Notes: generated by a model from the sequence alone, not told the origin. A stretch of DNA of 64,000 bases from CAG-557 sp045540315 (GCA_045540315.1 JAZQHA010000053.1:62001-126000), one strand, 5' to 3'. Shown: positions 50,350-58,574, numbered from the stretch's first letter. A program made the numbers and translations.

Positions 50350-51168
50350 TTAATTTTCACCAAGTTCGTCGAGCGAGCCAAATGTATATCCATCCGCTTT
50401 CCATTTATTTATAAGTTCATCTAGTATCTCAGCGTTGGTCTTGGATGTGCTGTGTAGTAGAACTATTGCACCTGGATGTACCCGAGAAAGTTTCTCGAAT
50501 GCGTGCTCTTTTGTTGGTTGTTTATCTCTAAGCCAATCAACATATGCTAAACTCCAAAAAATCGTCTTGTAGCCTAACTCGTGAGCATGTTTTAAGTTTT
50601 CCTCGTTGTACTTGCCCTGAGGCGGCCGATAGTACTTGGGCAAGTCTTTACCCGTCGTCTCTTTGAACATCTCTTCTACCTTCGAGATTTCCGTTTTAAA
50701 CGACTCCATGCTCGAAATCTTGGACATATCTGGGTGCGAAAATGTGTGATTCCCAACAATGTGTCCTTCCTCCACCATGCGCTTTACAAGCTCAGGACTC
50801 GTTTTGATGTAGTTGCCAACCAGGAAGAATGTCGCTTTAACGTCGTTTTTCTTGAGTGCATCTAAAATTGCAGGAGTGTAGCCATTTTCGAAACCTGCAT
50901 CAAATGTGAGGTACACTTTTTTCTCGTCCGGCTTGCCAACATAGTAAGAATTATATTGCTTTAAAAATTCACTGCTAGCGTTGCCGGTTGGGGCTTTGCC
51001 TTCCTCGCTAAAACTCAAGCCCCAGTTGTTATTTACAGCCGTTGAGGTCGCAACCGTTTTGCTGTTTACCGACAACTTGCTGCCTACAAGAACCGAAGCC
51101 ACCACAAAACACAGCATCGCCGAGAGCAATATATTTTTTTTGCGTAAAACCAATATCAATTCGCGCAC
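50350..51168 (-). CDS. PdaA-like polysaccharide deacetylase
   Basis: Carbohydrate esterase family 4 protein of 272 residues with an N-terminal membrane anchor (about 12-30), so acting outside or in the intermembrane space of the forespore. NodB motifs: TFDAGFENGYTPAIL (catalytic and metal Asp region), GNHTFSHPDMSK, RPPQGKYNEENL and LLHSTSKTNAEIL. The WGLSFSEEGKAPTGNAS lead-in is typical of PdaA, which makes muramic delta-lactam in spore cortex. The GTG start at 51168 has a weak site; TTG 51159 is possible. It lies just after spoIVA. Confidence 0.8.
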   Translation of the reverse strand: MRELILVLRKKNILLSAMLCFVVASVLVGSKLSVNSKTVATSTAVNNNWGLSFSEEGKAPTGNASSEFLKQYNSYYVGKPDEKKVYLTFDAGFENGYTPAILDALKKNDVKATFFLVGNYIKTSPELVKRMVEEGHIVGNHTFSHPDMSKISSMESFKTEISKVEEMFKETTGKDLPKYYRPPQGKYNEENLKHAHELGYKTIFWSLAYVDWLRDKQPTKEHAFEKLSRVHPGAIVLLHSTSKTNAEILDELINKWKADGYTFGSLDELGEN

Positions 51169-51182
51169 CGCCCTTTATTTTG

Positions 51183-52661
51183 CTAGAGAATTATGCAAAT
51201 TAAACCGTTGCAACCGTCGTTAATAATTCGTTCTATAGTTTCTTTAATTTTGGTTCGCGCATCATTTGGCATTCGATAAAGCTTATTATGTAGACCTTCA
51301 TTGACAAGCTCATACAAAGATTTTCCAAAGATATTTGAGTCCCAAATTTTAGCCGGATTTTCCTCAAACTCTTTTAGCAGATAATTTACAAGCTCCTCCG
51401 ACTGCTGTTCTGAGCCAACTATCGGCGTAACCTCGGTGGTGATGCGCGTTTTCATCATGTGTATCGACTGCGCAGAGGCTTTGAGTCTGATGCCATATTT
51501 TCCGCCTTGCTTTACAATTTCTGGCTCATCAAGCGACAGTTCCTCTGTAGACGGCATCACGATACCATATCCCGACTCCAGGACATCATCATACGCTTGA
51601 CTAATTTTGTTGTACTTTTCCTTTATCGCCGATAATGCCATCATGCAGTCAAGTAAGTCACCCTCGTCAGCCAGCTCAAGGCCAGTTTTCTCGCCCAACA
51701 CCTTGTAAAATAAGCTCGGACAAATCTCTACCGCCACTCGCGCATTGCCCATACCCAAATCTACTGCAGTCGCTCTTGCCGCATCGACGTAATCGCAACT
51801 TGTAATATTCTCGGTTATGTAATTTATTTCTCGAATTTTTCTTACATTCTTTGCGAAGTTTTCAATTGTTGAGTAAACATCACTTCTCAGCCAATGGTCT
51901 TTCTCGAGAGTCGTTAACCATTTTGGCATATCTATTTTTATCTCTTTGACTGGGAACTCAAATAATATCTGGGCTAATATGCGTTTAATTTCGTTCTCAC
52001 TCAACTCTAGGCAGTTAACTGGCAACACGGGTACGCCATATTTTTCTGTCAAGTTTTGTGCCATTTCTCGCGTCTCTACCGCCGCCGGATACATACTGTT
52101 AAGTAGGACGATAAATGGCTTTTTTATCTCTTTTAGCTCATCGATAACACGTTCTTCGGCCTCCTCGTACTCCTCTCGAGGAATATCGCTTATGGTGCCA
52201 TCCGTCGTTACAACTAATCCAATGGTGGAGTGGTCTGTGATGACTTTTTTTGTTCCAAGTTCAGCCGCCATATTAAATGGCACAGGCTTCTCAAACCAAG
52301 GGGTCATCACCATTCGCGGTTGGTCGTCCTCGATGTACCCCAGCGAGCTTGGAACTATATAGCCAACACAGTCAATTAGTCTAACCTTAAAGCTTGCGTT
52401 ATCGCCAATGTGTACCTCCACTGCGTTTTCTGGAATAAACTTCGGTTCGGTCGTCATAATAGTTCTTCCCGCCGCCGACTGAGGGAGCTCATCCACCGCG
52501 CGTTCTTTTTTGTAGGTGCTATCCATATTCGGAATGATAAGATCGTCCATAAAGCGCTTGATAAACGTTGATTTGCCGCTTCGCACGGGTCCGACTACAC
52601 CTATATAAATATCGCCATTCGTGCGCTGAGCAATGTCTTGATAGATATTTCGTTCTTCCAA
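51183..52661 (-). CDS. spoIVA: Stage IV sporulation protein A
   Basis: ATPase of 492 residues that polymerises into the basement layer of the spore coat. Walker A is GVVGPVRSGKSTFIKRF; QSAAGRTIMTTEPKF and DCVGYIVPSSLGY follow. The C-terminus GCNGLICIIL matches the conserved end that contacts SpoVM. It is 44 bases downstream of the sipL-type gene on the same strand, and a spoVM gene lies nearby, so three partners of one complex are clustered. Confidence 0.97.
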   Translation of the reverse strand: MEERNIYQDIAQRTNGDIYIGVVGPVRSGKSTFIKRFMDDLIIPNMDSTYKKERAVDELPQSAAGRTIMTTEPKFIPENAVEVHIGDNASFKVRLIDCVGYIVPSSLGYIEDDQPRMVMTPWFEKPVPFNMAAELGTKKVITDHSTIGLVVTTDGTISDIPREEYEEAEERVIDELKEIKKPFIVLLNSMYPAAVETREMAQNLTEKYGVPVLPVNCLELSENEIKRILAQILFEFPVKEIKIDMPKWLTTLEKDHWLRSDVYSTIENFAKNVRKIREINYITENITSCDYVDAARATAVDLGMGNARVAVEICPSLFYKVLGEKTGLELADEGDLLDCMMALSAIKEKYNKISQAYDDVLESGYGIVMPSTEELSLDEPEIVKQGGKYGIRLKASAQSIHMMKTRITTEVTPIVGSEQQSEELVNYLLKEFEENPAKIWDSNIFGKSLYELVNEGLHNKLYRMPNDARTKIKETIERIINDGCNGLICIIL

Positions 52662-52705
52662 AAATATTTCCTCCTTGGTTCGCTATTTTAAAGTTATTTT
52701 GAGAT

Positions 52706-54244
52706 TTACATCGGTATGAACAACATAGTTCTTCCATGTAGTTTTTCATCTTCGAGCTCGTTCTCGAGTTTTATTTTTTCTACGGATGTACAATATTTTC
52801 GAGCAATGTCCCATAACTTCTCGCCCTCATCTGCATAATAAAGCGTTAGAGCTGCTTTCTGGTCTTTTTCGCGAGGCTTTTCTTCGTCTACAAATATGTC
52901 TGTTATCGACATGTGTGTGCTTTCAACGAAAATAAGCGCTCCTAGTTTTAATTCTGCTGTTACTTCAATCGAGTTCTTCCCGACAAGTCGGCACTCACAG
53001 AACTTTAGCTGAATATTTTCTTCGCATAACACCGGAGCATCTACGTTATCTAAGGTGTACTCGTATGTAAATTCAACTAGTCGCTCAAAGTAAACTGGGA
53101 TGTCCTCAACGTCTTTTGCTAAAATACATGTGTTAATTTTTCCCTCAAAAATTATTTTTCCTTCCTTAAGAAAACACTTTACACTTGTTAAGTCTCCGCC
53201 GGAATCAATAAGTCCCGAGAGTTCGTCCTCATTGAGCTCTATGGTACTTTTTATCGCGCAAGTTTCGTCTAACTTATCAGCTAAATTTGTTAGCACAACT
53301 TTTTCGTACTTGGGCTCAGATTCATAATTAACCGAGTAAACATCGCTTAATATTTCTGTGTCTTTCTCCTCAAAAGCTACCGCGGAGGCACCAATCTTAC
53401 ATTCAAAGGACAACAAATTAACATCGTCACTCTCGCTAGGCCGAATGCTAATTTCGTGATTTAAAACTTCAAGATTTATGTCGCAAGCACAGTTATCCTC
53501 TACGCCCTCAATGTCGAGAACTTGACTAATGGGTATAGTGTGCTCCAAAGCGTCAATCGTACTGTACTCTATATCACTAATGTAAACGACCTTTATGTTG
53601 GCAACCGCATTTAGCATTACTTTATTCTGTAATGTCTTATAATCTTGTAACTCGACATTTACAGAAGATTTCAATATATACTCTACATTGGGTTGCCGCG
53701 AACCTTTATCTATGACCTCCGTTATATTAAAATATTGCTGCCCTAATCCCATTACATGGTTGCATTTGGTGGTAACTTTATTCTTCTCTATGCTGTCTCC
53801 TTCAATGTCGCAAACTAACTCTTTTTCTTTTCTGCATTTAACCTTTGCACAAATCGAGAACGCCCCATGAATATCTAATCGTCGAGGCGTTACAGCTCTA
53901 CAATTAACGTACTCTGTCTTGGTTTTCGTGAAAACAATTGCCTCTTGTACGGAGGTTTTAAGATTTATCGATGTCGAAAAAGGACTACTATGCTCACAAC
54001 ATCTAATCGACATCTTTTCTTCATCTAAATACATCAAAGAAATATTTGCATTACCCTCTATGTACAGCTTATCTCCCGAGATATCCCTAGAGTTTATTTG
54101 TGGACAAATTTGGCACTTCAAAATTTTTTTGACGTCTGGACAATAATCCGGTAAACTGAAATCTAAGTCAACCGGTTGTTCAACTAGTCCATCAAATACG
54201 GTTTCGCAGGCGCTTAAAGGTTCTTTTTTAATGTTATATTCCAT
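52706..54244 (-). CDS. sipL: DUF3794/LysM spore morphogenesis protein (SipL type)
   Basis: 512 residues from ATG 54244 (MEYNIKKEPLSACETV), with AGAGAGG upstream; the open frame to 54292 lacks a site. DUF3794-type repeats are visible from VDLDFSLPDYCPDVKKILK and again in the middle, and a C-terminal LysM domain covers about the last 50 residues (TLYYADEGEKLWDIARKYC ... LFIPM). This architecture and the position beside spoIVA match SipL of Clostridioides difficile, which binds SpoIVA and stands in for Bacillus SpoVID. Confidence 0.88.
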   Translation of the reverse strand: MEYNIKKEPLSACETVFDGLVEQPVDLDFSLPDYCPDVKKILKCQICPQINSRDISGDKLYIEGNANISLMYLDEEKMSIRCCEHSSPFSTSINLKTSVQEAIVFTKTKTEYVNCRAVTPRRLDIHGAFSICAKVKCRKEKELVCDIEGDSIEKNKVTTKCNHVMGLGQQYFNITEVIDKGSRQPNVEYILKSSVNVELQDYKTLQNKVMLNAVANIKVVYISDIEYSTIDALEHTIPISQVLDIEGVEDNCACDINLEVLNHEISIRPSESDDVNLLSFECKIGASAVAFEEKDTEILSDVYSVNYESEPKYEKVVLTNLADKLDETCAIKSTIELNEDELSGLIDSGGDLTSVKCFLKEGKIIFEGKINTCILAKDVEDIPVYFERLVEFTYEYTLDNVDAPVLCEENIQLKFCECRLVGKNSIEVTAELKLGALIFVESTHMSITDIFVDEEKPREKDQKAALTLYYADEGEKLWDIARKYCTSVEKIKLENELEDEKLHGRTMLFIPM

Positions 54245-54395
54245 AAATTTGACCTCTCTCCTTATATTTTCTATTTCAAATCTATTCTGCACCTGTCCAG
54301 ATTATGACTATTCATTGTATGAATTCAAAAATTTAGACGTGACATATCTATAGCTCTTCTCGGATAGCTGCGGTACCTTGGCTCGCTCAAGGCTG

Positions 54396-54405
54396 GCCGC
54401 GAGGC
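54396..54405 (+). repeat. Solo half of the cloverleaf outer stem
   Basis: GCCGCGAGGC occurs here with no right half or arms following. A small hairpin CCTTG/CAAGG (54376-54392) stands just before it. Possibly the remnant of a decayed copy. Confidence 0.4.
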
Positions 54406-54522
54406 TTGCAGAGTTCATATTTCAAGATGTAACAAGTTTCACGTTTGCCAGAATGAATGTATATAATAAAGTAACGATGTTTAAAAAATATCTAGTCACA
54501 TTAAAGTTGACGGTGAAATGCT

Positions 54523-54666
54523 ATGAATTGTTATTATCGACAAGGTAAATTAGCCCTGATTTTTATATTAGGTCTCACCATATCATATCTGCTACCAACT
54601 CACTGTATCATAAAATTACTTGTTGTCATATCGATAATCCTTGCTATCTTGTTAATTCGTTGCTAA
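54523..54666 (+). CDS. Small two-helix membrane protein before spoVM
   Basis: A 47-residue protein: MNCYYRQGKLALIFILGL begins it, two hydrophobic segments follow (LALIFILGLTISYLL and IIKLLVVISIILAILL) with PTHC between, ending IRC. GGTGA stands upstream of the ATG at 54523. It is 23 bases before spoVM on the same strand, so it is probably co-transcribed and may act in the sporulating cell. No named family. Confidence comes from its composition, start site and neighbourhood. Confidence 0.6.
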   Translation: MNCYYRQGKLALIFILGLTISYLLPTHCIIKLLVVISIILAILLIRC

Positions 54667-54689
54667 TTTAAAATTAGGGGGTCTTTTTT

Positions 54690-54779
54690 ATGAAGGTAGT
54701 TGTCGTTAAAAGCCCTAAGGTTCTTGCCTTTTTCCTTAGAAAAATCTTTAAAATAAAAAAGGGCGATGAAGCCACTTAA
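54690..54779 (+). CDS. spoVM: Stage V sporulation protein M
   Basis: A 29-residue amphipathic peptide starting MKVVVVKSPKVLAFFLRKIF, with a polar C-terminal tail KKGDEAT. It matches the SpoVM plan: a short N-terminal strand, the conserved Pro at position 9, then an amphipathic helix with Lys/Arg on one face. SpoVM sits on the convex forespore membrane and anchors SpoIVA. AGGGGG stands 9 bases before the ATG. Location close to spoIVA and the SipL-type gene supports the call. Confidence 0.8.
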   Translation: MKVVVVKSPKVLAFFLRKIFKIKKGDEAT

Positions 54780-55095
54780 ATTCATGTTACTTTTTCGCAA
54801 CGGAAAAAGTAACCAAAAACGTTTCGAGAGGGATTTCGAGTTCCCTCTCGAACTCTCCTTATAACGACCAGCGTGCCCCTGGACTGCAATAACTTTCGGT
54901 CGCGGGTGCAAAAATTTAAATTTTACGCTCAACCCAAGTGCGCGACGTTGCCTGCGCGGGCTCCGCGCCGCGACTTGTCCTGCGAGGCCACCCGCCAGAA
55001 AATTAACATCTTAAACTTTGCCGGAGGTGATTCCCATGATTCATTCAGAAGTTTTCAACCAGTTAACAGAATGACACTTTTAAAGGAGGCCATTT
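54780..55095. other. GC-rich, hairpin-rich gap between spoVM and the acetyltransferase
   Basis: Two strong hairpins stand first: GTTACTTTTTC/GAAAAAGTAAC (54786-54813) and CGAGAGGGA/TCCCTCTCG (54825-54850, extended by GTT/AAC). They have no T-run. A GC-rich part follows (about 54940-54990) with GCGCGG/CCGCGC. The end holds a 12-codon leader frame. Open frames across it look non-coding. Its composition differs from the neighbouring sequence, hinting at transfer or a second repeat family. Confidence 0.6.
55036..55074 (+). CDS. Possible 12-residue leader peptide before the acetyltransferase
   Basis: GGAGGTGA stands 5 bases before an ATG that encodes MIHSEVFNQLTE and stops 21 bases before the acetyltransferase start. 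Such short frames before antibiotic-resistance genes often control them by translational attenuation. I see no strong stem hiding the downstream ribosome-binding site, so this remains tentative. Confidence 0.4.
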   Translation: MIHSEVFNQLTE

Positions 55096-55743
55096 ATGGC
55101 AGAAAAAATTGAAGTTAATCCAAACGAGGTATACCCGGCACCTGGCGTTACCAGCATTACGCACATAAAGCCCACAATTAAAAACCCGAATATTATTGTC
55201 GGTGATTTTACTTATTTTAGCGACGTTGACTTTGAGAGTCATGTTACGCACCACTATGATTTTAACGGCGACAAACTTATTATCGGAAAGTTCTGTCAAA
55301 TCGCCGCTGGCGTAAATTTCATCATGAATGGTGCGAATCATCAAATGAACGCAGTGTCGACATACCCATTTTATATATTTAAAGGCTGGCAACAAGAAGC
55401 TCCACCGATGTCGGAGCTACCTCTTAAAGGTGATACCGTTATCGGCAATGATGTTTGGATTGGCCAAAATGTGACGATTTTACCCGGTGTACAAGTCGGC
55501 GATGGCGCGATTATTGGCGCAAATAGCACGGTTGGTTCAAACGTCGAACCTTATACGATTGTCGTTGGTAATCCGGCTAAACCTATCCGCAAGCGCTTTG
55601 ATGACGAGCTTATTAATCTGCTTGAGCAATTTAAATGGTGGGACCAGCCTGTTGATGAGATTAACCAGCTTATTCCTCTGTTAAGTTGCAGCGACTTAGA
55701 AAGGATTAGGTGCTTTTTAAGAGAGAAACTTGCCTCTACATAA
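55096..55743 (+). CDS. Vat/CatB-type xenobiotic acetyltransferase
   Basis: Left-handed beta-helix (hexapeptide) acetyltransferase of 215 residues. Family stretches: DKLIIGKFCQIAAGVNFIM, NGANHQMNAVSTYPF, KGDTVIGNDVWIGQNVTIL, PGVQVGDGAIIGANSTV and GNPAKPIRKRFD, then FKWWD. The His in GANHQM is the catalytic residue in the Vat and CatB groups, which inactivate streptogramin A or chloramphenicol using acetyl-CoA. Which drug, if any, cannot be told. AAAGGAGG precedes the ATG. It has its own terminator, and a candidate leader peptide lies upstream. Confidence 0.85.
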   Translation: MAEKIEVNPNEVYPAPGVTSITHIKPTIKNPNIIVGDFTYFSDVDFESHVTHHYDFNGDKLIIGKFCQIAAGVNFIMNGANHQMNAVSTYPFYIFKGWQQEAPPMSELPLKGDTVIGNDVWIGQNVTILPGVQVGDGAIIGANSTVGSNVEPYTIVVGNPAKPIRKRFDDELINLLEQFKWWDQPVDEINQLIPLLSCSDLERIRCFLREKLAST

Positions 55744-55753
55744 ACAAAAAAGT

Positions 55754-55786
55754 AATCCCTCTGGCAAATGTCAGAGGGGATTTTTT
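55754..55786 (+). terminator. Terminator of the acetyltransferase gene
   Basis: AATCCCTCTG pairs with CAGAGGGGATT around GCAAATGT, followed by a T-run. Confidence 0.85.
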
Positions 55787-55828
55787 ATCCTAAACGTTTC
55801 ACAACGTATCAAATTTTCGTAAATGGTG

Positions 55829-56299
55829 CTATGTTCGATTTATTGTGATAATTTTCATTTGGCCCTCAACAGGCGATAGCCAAATCTCTCCTGAACCCAT
55901 CATAAATCCATTTTGATTACTGAATAATTCTGTAGTTTCGATAATTTTGGAGCACATCTTATCTGTAAAAATTTCATCAAACTTCAATGTTAAAAACTCT
56001 TCTTTATTTTTTATCTCAACTTGATTCTCTGAAGAACCTACTTGAACCGTAATAGGATAATTTATCATTGTTGAGAGCTTTTCAATATTTTTGCCTTTCA
56101 CTGCGTCTACAACCTCTTGAGCAAATTTTACAGCCTCATCGCATTCCTGTTGTGACCAAATCGACGACTCGTTCACTGTAATCGTAGCACTGGGTTGTTC
56201 TGCTGATTCATTTTGTTGTTGTCTTTCTAACCAGTCGCAGCCGGATGCAAATATTGCCATAGACATAACCAAAGGAAATAAAAAACAGAATTTTTTCAT
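55829..56299 (-). CDS. Small lipoprotein of unknown function
   Basis: Lipoprotein of 156 residues. The signal peptide MKKFCFLFPLVMSMAIF is followed by ASGC, the lipobox. A Gln/Glu-rich linker comes next, then a compact domain of about 105 residues (ECDEAVKFAQEVVDAV, SGEIWLSPVEGQMKIITI) that resembles small alpha/beta NTF2-like domains, without certainty. GGAGG stands upstream. Alone on its strand, between the acetyltransferase and the DUF421 gene. Confidence 0.7.
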   Translation of the reverse strand: MKKFCFLFPLVMSMAIFASGCDWLERQQQNESAEQPSATITVNESSIWSQQECDEAVKFAQEVVDAVKGKNIEKLSTMINYPITVQVGSSENQVEIKNKEEFLTLKFDEIFTDKMCSKIIETTELFSNQNGFMMGSGEIWLSPVEGQMKIITINRT

Positions 56300-56531
56300 A
56301 AATATGCCTCCATTTAAGTTGAGTTTGAGTTTATTTTACAACAACACAAACAAAAAGTCAAACAAGTAACATCAGCAGGTAAATAAAAGAATATTGCGGC
56401 AACTAAAAACAATAATGGGAATTCCCAGTTTGAAAAATTGGGACATTCAGTTTATAAAATGCCTTAAAATCGCATTCCTCAATTTGCATATTCTTGATAA
56501 ACTTGGAACAAAATAAACCCGGTGATAGAAA

Positions 56532-57209
56532 ATGATTATCTCATTAATTCGTACTGTAATTTTGTACGTACTTATTATCTTGGCTATGAGACTCATGGGA
56601 AAACGTCAAATCAGCGAACTTCAAACTTCGGAATTAGTCGTAACGTTTTTAATCTCAAATATTGCGTCCATACCCATGCAAAATGCAAGTATCCCCCTAT
56701 TTACCGGACTCATTCCTATCGTAATTTTAGTTTTTTGCGAGATTATTTTGTCTAATGTTATGCTAAAAAGTTGCAAGTTCCGAAGATTCATTTGCGGGCG
56801 TCCAATTATAGTTATTGACCACGGAAAAATTGATCAAAAAGCGATGAAAGACCTTCGTATGAGTACTGAAGATTTATTTGAACAACTCCGACAACTGGAT
56901 GCATTTAACTTGGAAGACATCGAGTTTGCAATCGTTGAGACAAACGGAAAAATGAGCATAATGAAAAAGCCAAGAAAACAGCAAGTTGATGCCGGTATGC
57001 TTGGCTTAGAGCCATCTCCACAAGAACTTGAAACTGTGGTGGTTAGCGACGGAGAAATTTCAGAATCCTCTTTGGCTCTATGTAATTTATCTGAAAGCTG
57101 GATTGAAAACATTTTATTTGAAAAAGATATGACTCTAAAAGACGTTTTTATCATGACGGCTGACAAGAGTAAAAATTTTAACATTATAAAAAAAGAGGAC
57201 TTAAAATGA
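56532..57209 (+). CDS. DUF421 (YetF-like) membrane protein
   Basis: 225 residues. Three N-terminal membrane helices, with the family marker LAMRLMGKRQISELQTSEL, then NIASIPMQNASIPL. A cytoplasmic or external alpha/beta domain follows (RRFICGRPIIVIDHGKID, LRMSTEDLFEQLRQLDAF, EDIEFAIVETNGKMSIM). Proteins of this family include YetF and YrbG, and some SpoVA-associated members in spores; the function is not settled. It overlaps the DUF4363 gene by 4 bases, the usual pair in Clostridia. Confidence 0.88.
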   Translation: MIISLIRTVILYVLIILAMRLMGKRQISELQTSELVVTFLISNIASIPMQNASIPLFTGLIPIVILVFCEIILSNVMLKSCKFRRFICGRPIIVIDHGKIDQKAMKDLRMSTEDLFEQLRQLDAFNLEDIEFAIVETNGKMSIMKKPRKQQVDAGMLGLEPSPQELETVVVSDGEISESSLALCNLSESWIENILFEKDMTLKDVFIMTADKSKNFNIIKKEDLK

Positions 57210-57586
57210 AAAGATTTGTAACGGCAATAGTTTTATTTGCCATAACAATTGCTGCATGTGTGGCAGAAACTATTTTCCTTGAAAACACCGTAAATTCCTT
57301 TTCCCAAGACATAACCAATGCAACCAGAGAAGCTGACAAGGAAAATTTAGAATCCGCCATGCAACTCACCGACAACATAGTAGACAAGTGGCAAGAAGAG
57401 CAGGCTTTTATCTCAACGTTTATCAACCACGACCGTCTTGAGGAAATTGGACAATCTATAATTAGCATGAAAACAAATCTCAAAAAAGGTCAAATTGAGG
57501 ATTTTTTTGTCGAAAGCGAGGTGGCCAAGCTGCAACTTAACCACCTCCGAGATACTGAATCCCCAACGATTCAAAATATATTATAA
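57206..57586 (+). CDS. DUF4363 family protein
   Basis: 126 residues with one N-terminal hydrophobic segment (FVTAIVLFAITIAACVA) that may be an anchor or signal, then a helical body (FSQDITNATREADKENLES, DKWQEEQAFISTFINHD, IISMKTNLKKGQIEDFF). DUF4363 genes commonly follow DUF421 genes, as here with an ATGA overlap. Function unknown; expression with its partner in spore formation is plausible only by family association. Confidence 0.8.
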   Translation: MKRFVTAIVLFAITIAACVAETIFLENTVNSFSQDITNATREADKENLESAMQLTDNIVDKWQEEQAFISTFINHDRLEEIGQSIISMKTNLKKGQIEDFFVESEVAKLQLNHLRDTESPTIQNIL

Positions 57587-57639
57587 ATTTCAGGAGTGCC
57601 CATTTGTAGTCCTCCAAGCTTTCTGCCTCTACCACCGCA

Positions 57640-57753
57640 GCCGCGAGGCTAAAGAAAATAAATTTTTATTTATTTTCTTTGTGCGCCAACACTCAATAAA
57701 ATTGAGTGTTGGCGTGGCCGAAGGCCCCGTTGGGGTCTTCGGCGCCTTAGGGC
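57640..57753 (+). repeat. Cloverleaf repeat, copy 9 (degenerate right stem, long outer arms)
   Basis: Left stem GCCGCGAGGC (57640-57649) faces GCCTTAGGGC (57744-57753), three mismatches. Arm 1 57651-57680 (AAAGAAAATAAAT/ATTTATTTTCTTT), arm 2 57684-57714 (CGCCAACACTCAAT/ATTGAGTGTTGGCG), arm 3 57717-57743 (GCCGAAG.CCCC/GGGG.CTTCGGC). Outside, CCAAGC/GCTTTGG and GGAGTGCCC/GGGCACTCC extend pairing, so this copy may span about 57592-57793. It lies between the DUF4363 gene and spo0A (convergent). Confidence 0.88.
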
Positions 57754-57797
57754 TTGATGCAGCTTTGGCACTTAAGTTGGGCACTCCTCTGCTTTAT

Positions 57798-58574
57798 TTA
57801 GCTTGCGGTCTTCAATTGTAGACGTAACTTATCTGATATCATCGCAATAAACTCGCTATTTGTTGGCTTTCCGCGACTATTATGTATCGTGTAGCCAAAA
57901 TAAGAGTTCAAAATATCCACGTCTCCCCTATCCCAAGCCACTTCTATTGCATGACGAATAGCTCGCTCAACTCTTGAGGAGGTCGTTGAGAATCGCTTCG
58001 CGACAGACGGATACAGTTGTTTTGTCACAGCATTTATGATTTCCGGATTCTCAACAGACATAATAATGGAATCTCGCAAGTAATGGTAGCCTTTTATATG
58101 CGCTGGCACGCCAATTTGATGCAAAATCTCAGTCACTTTAAACTCTATACCGAGTCCTGTTTCTAAACTCGGGACAGTTTTTTCTCTCTCAATGTGGTGA
58201 ATATTTGTAATCATGTCAAAGATCCTCTCTGCTAAGTTTTTTACGTCAAATGGTTTTAGTGCAAAGTACGAAGCTCCAGCAGATAAAACCTCTTTTTCGA
58301 GTGCGGGACTGTTAAAGTTCGATAGTACAACAAAAAGTGGCACGGATTTATCATTTTCGGCAAAAGATTTCATTACACCAATAGCGTCTAGGCGTGGCAT
58401 AAATAGATCCATTATGACAACATCTGGTCCAAACTTTTGTGTCGACTCCAAAACTGCCAAGCCATCTTTTTGAATAAATTTGCAATCAAAACCAAATTTC
58501 TCAAAAATCGACACGGAGTCTCGAGTGAGTTCTTCACAATCCTCTGCGATTAGTAGTTTAAAGTGAGTTCCCAT
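57798..58574 (-). CDS. spo0A: Sporulation master regulator Spo0A
   Basis: Response regulator of 258 residues from ATG 58574, with GGAGG 8 bases upstream. Receiver domain: acidic E11/D12, phospho-acceptor D56 in DVVIMDLFMPRLD, S85 and K107 (ALKPFD). The C-terminal DNA-binding domain is Spo0A-specific: RVERAIRHAIEVAWDRGD, FGYTIHNSRGKPTNSEFIA and DKLRLQL. It controls entry into sporulation. It lies directly after spoIVB, the classic order. Confidence 0.97.
   Translation of the reverse strand: MGTHFKLLIAEDCEELTRDSVSIFEKFGFDCKFIQKDGLAVLESTQKFGPDVVIMDLFMPRLDAIGVMKSFAENDKSVPLFVVLSNFNSPALEKEVLSAGASYFALKPFDVKNLAERIFDMITNIHHIEREKTVPSLETGLGIEFKVTEILHQIGVPAHIKGYHYLRDSIIMSVENPEIINAVTKQLYPSVAKRFSTTSSRVERAIRHAIEVAWDRGDVDILNSYFGYTIHNSRGKPTNSEFIAMISDKLRLQLKTAS

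Noticed and set aside
54873..55112. Open frame of 79 codons before the acetyltransferase
   Set aside because: It crosses the GC-rich hairpin region and the acetyltransferase start with no ribosome-binding site; the protein is unlike real ones.
1098..57753. CRISPR or tandem repeats
   Set aside because: The GCCGCGAGGC copies are kilobases apart, each is an internally folded element, and no spacer array exists.
1098..57753. Cloverleaf elements as ordinary intrinsic terminators
   Set aside because: None is followed by a T-run, several lie inside probable operons, and real terminators are found separately next to some of them.
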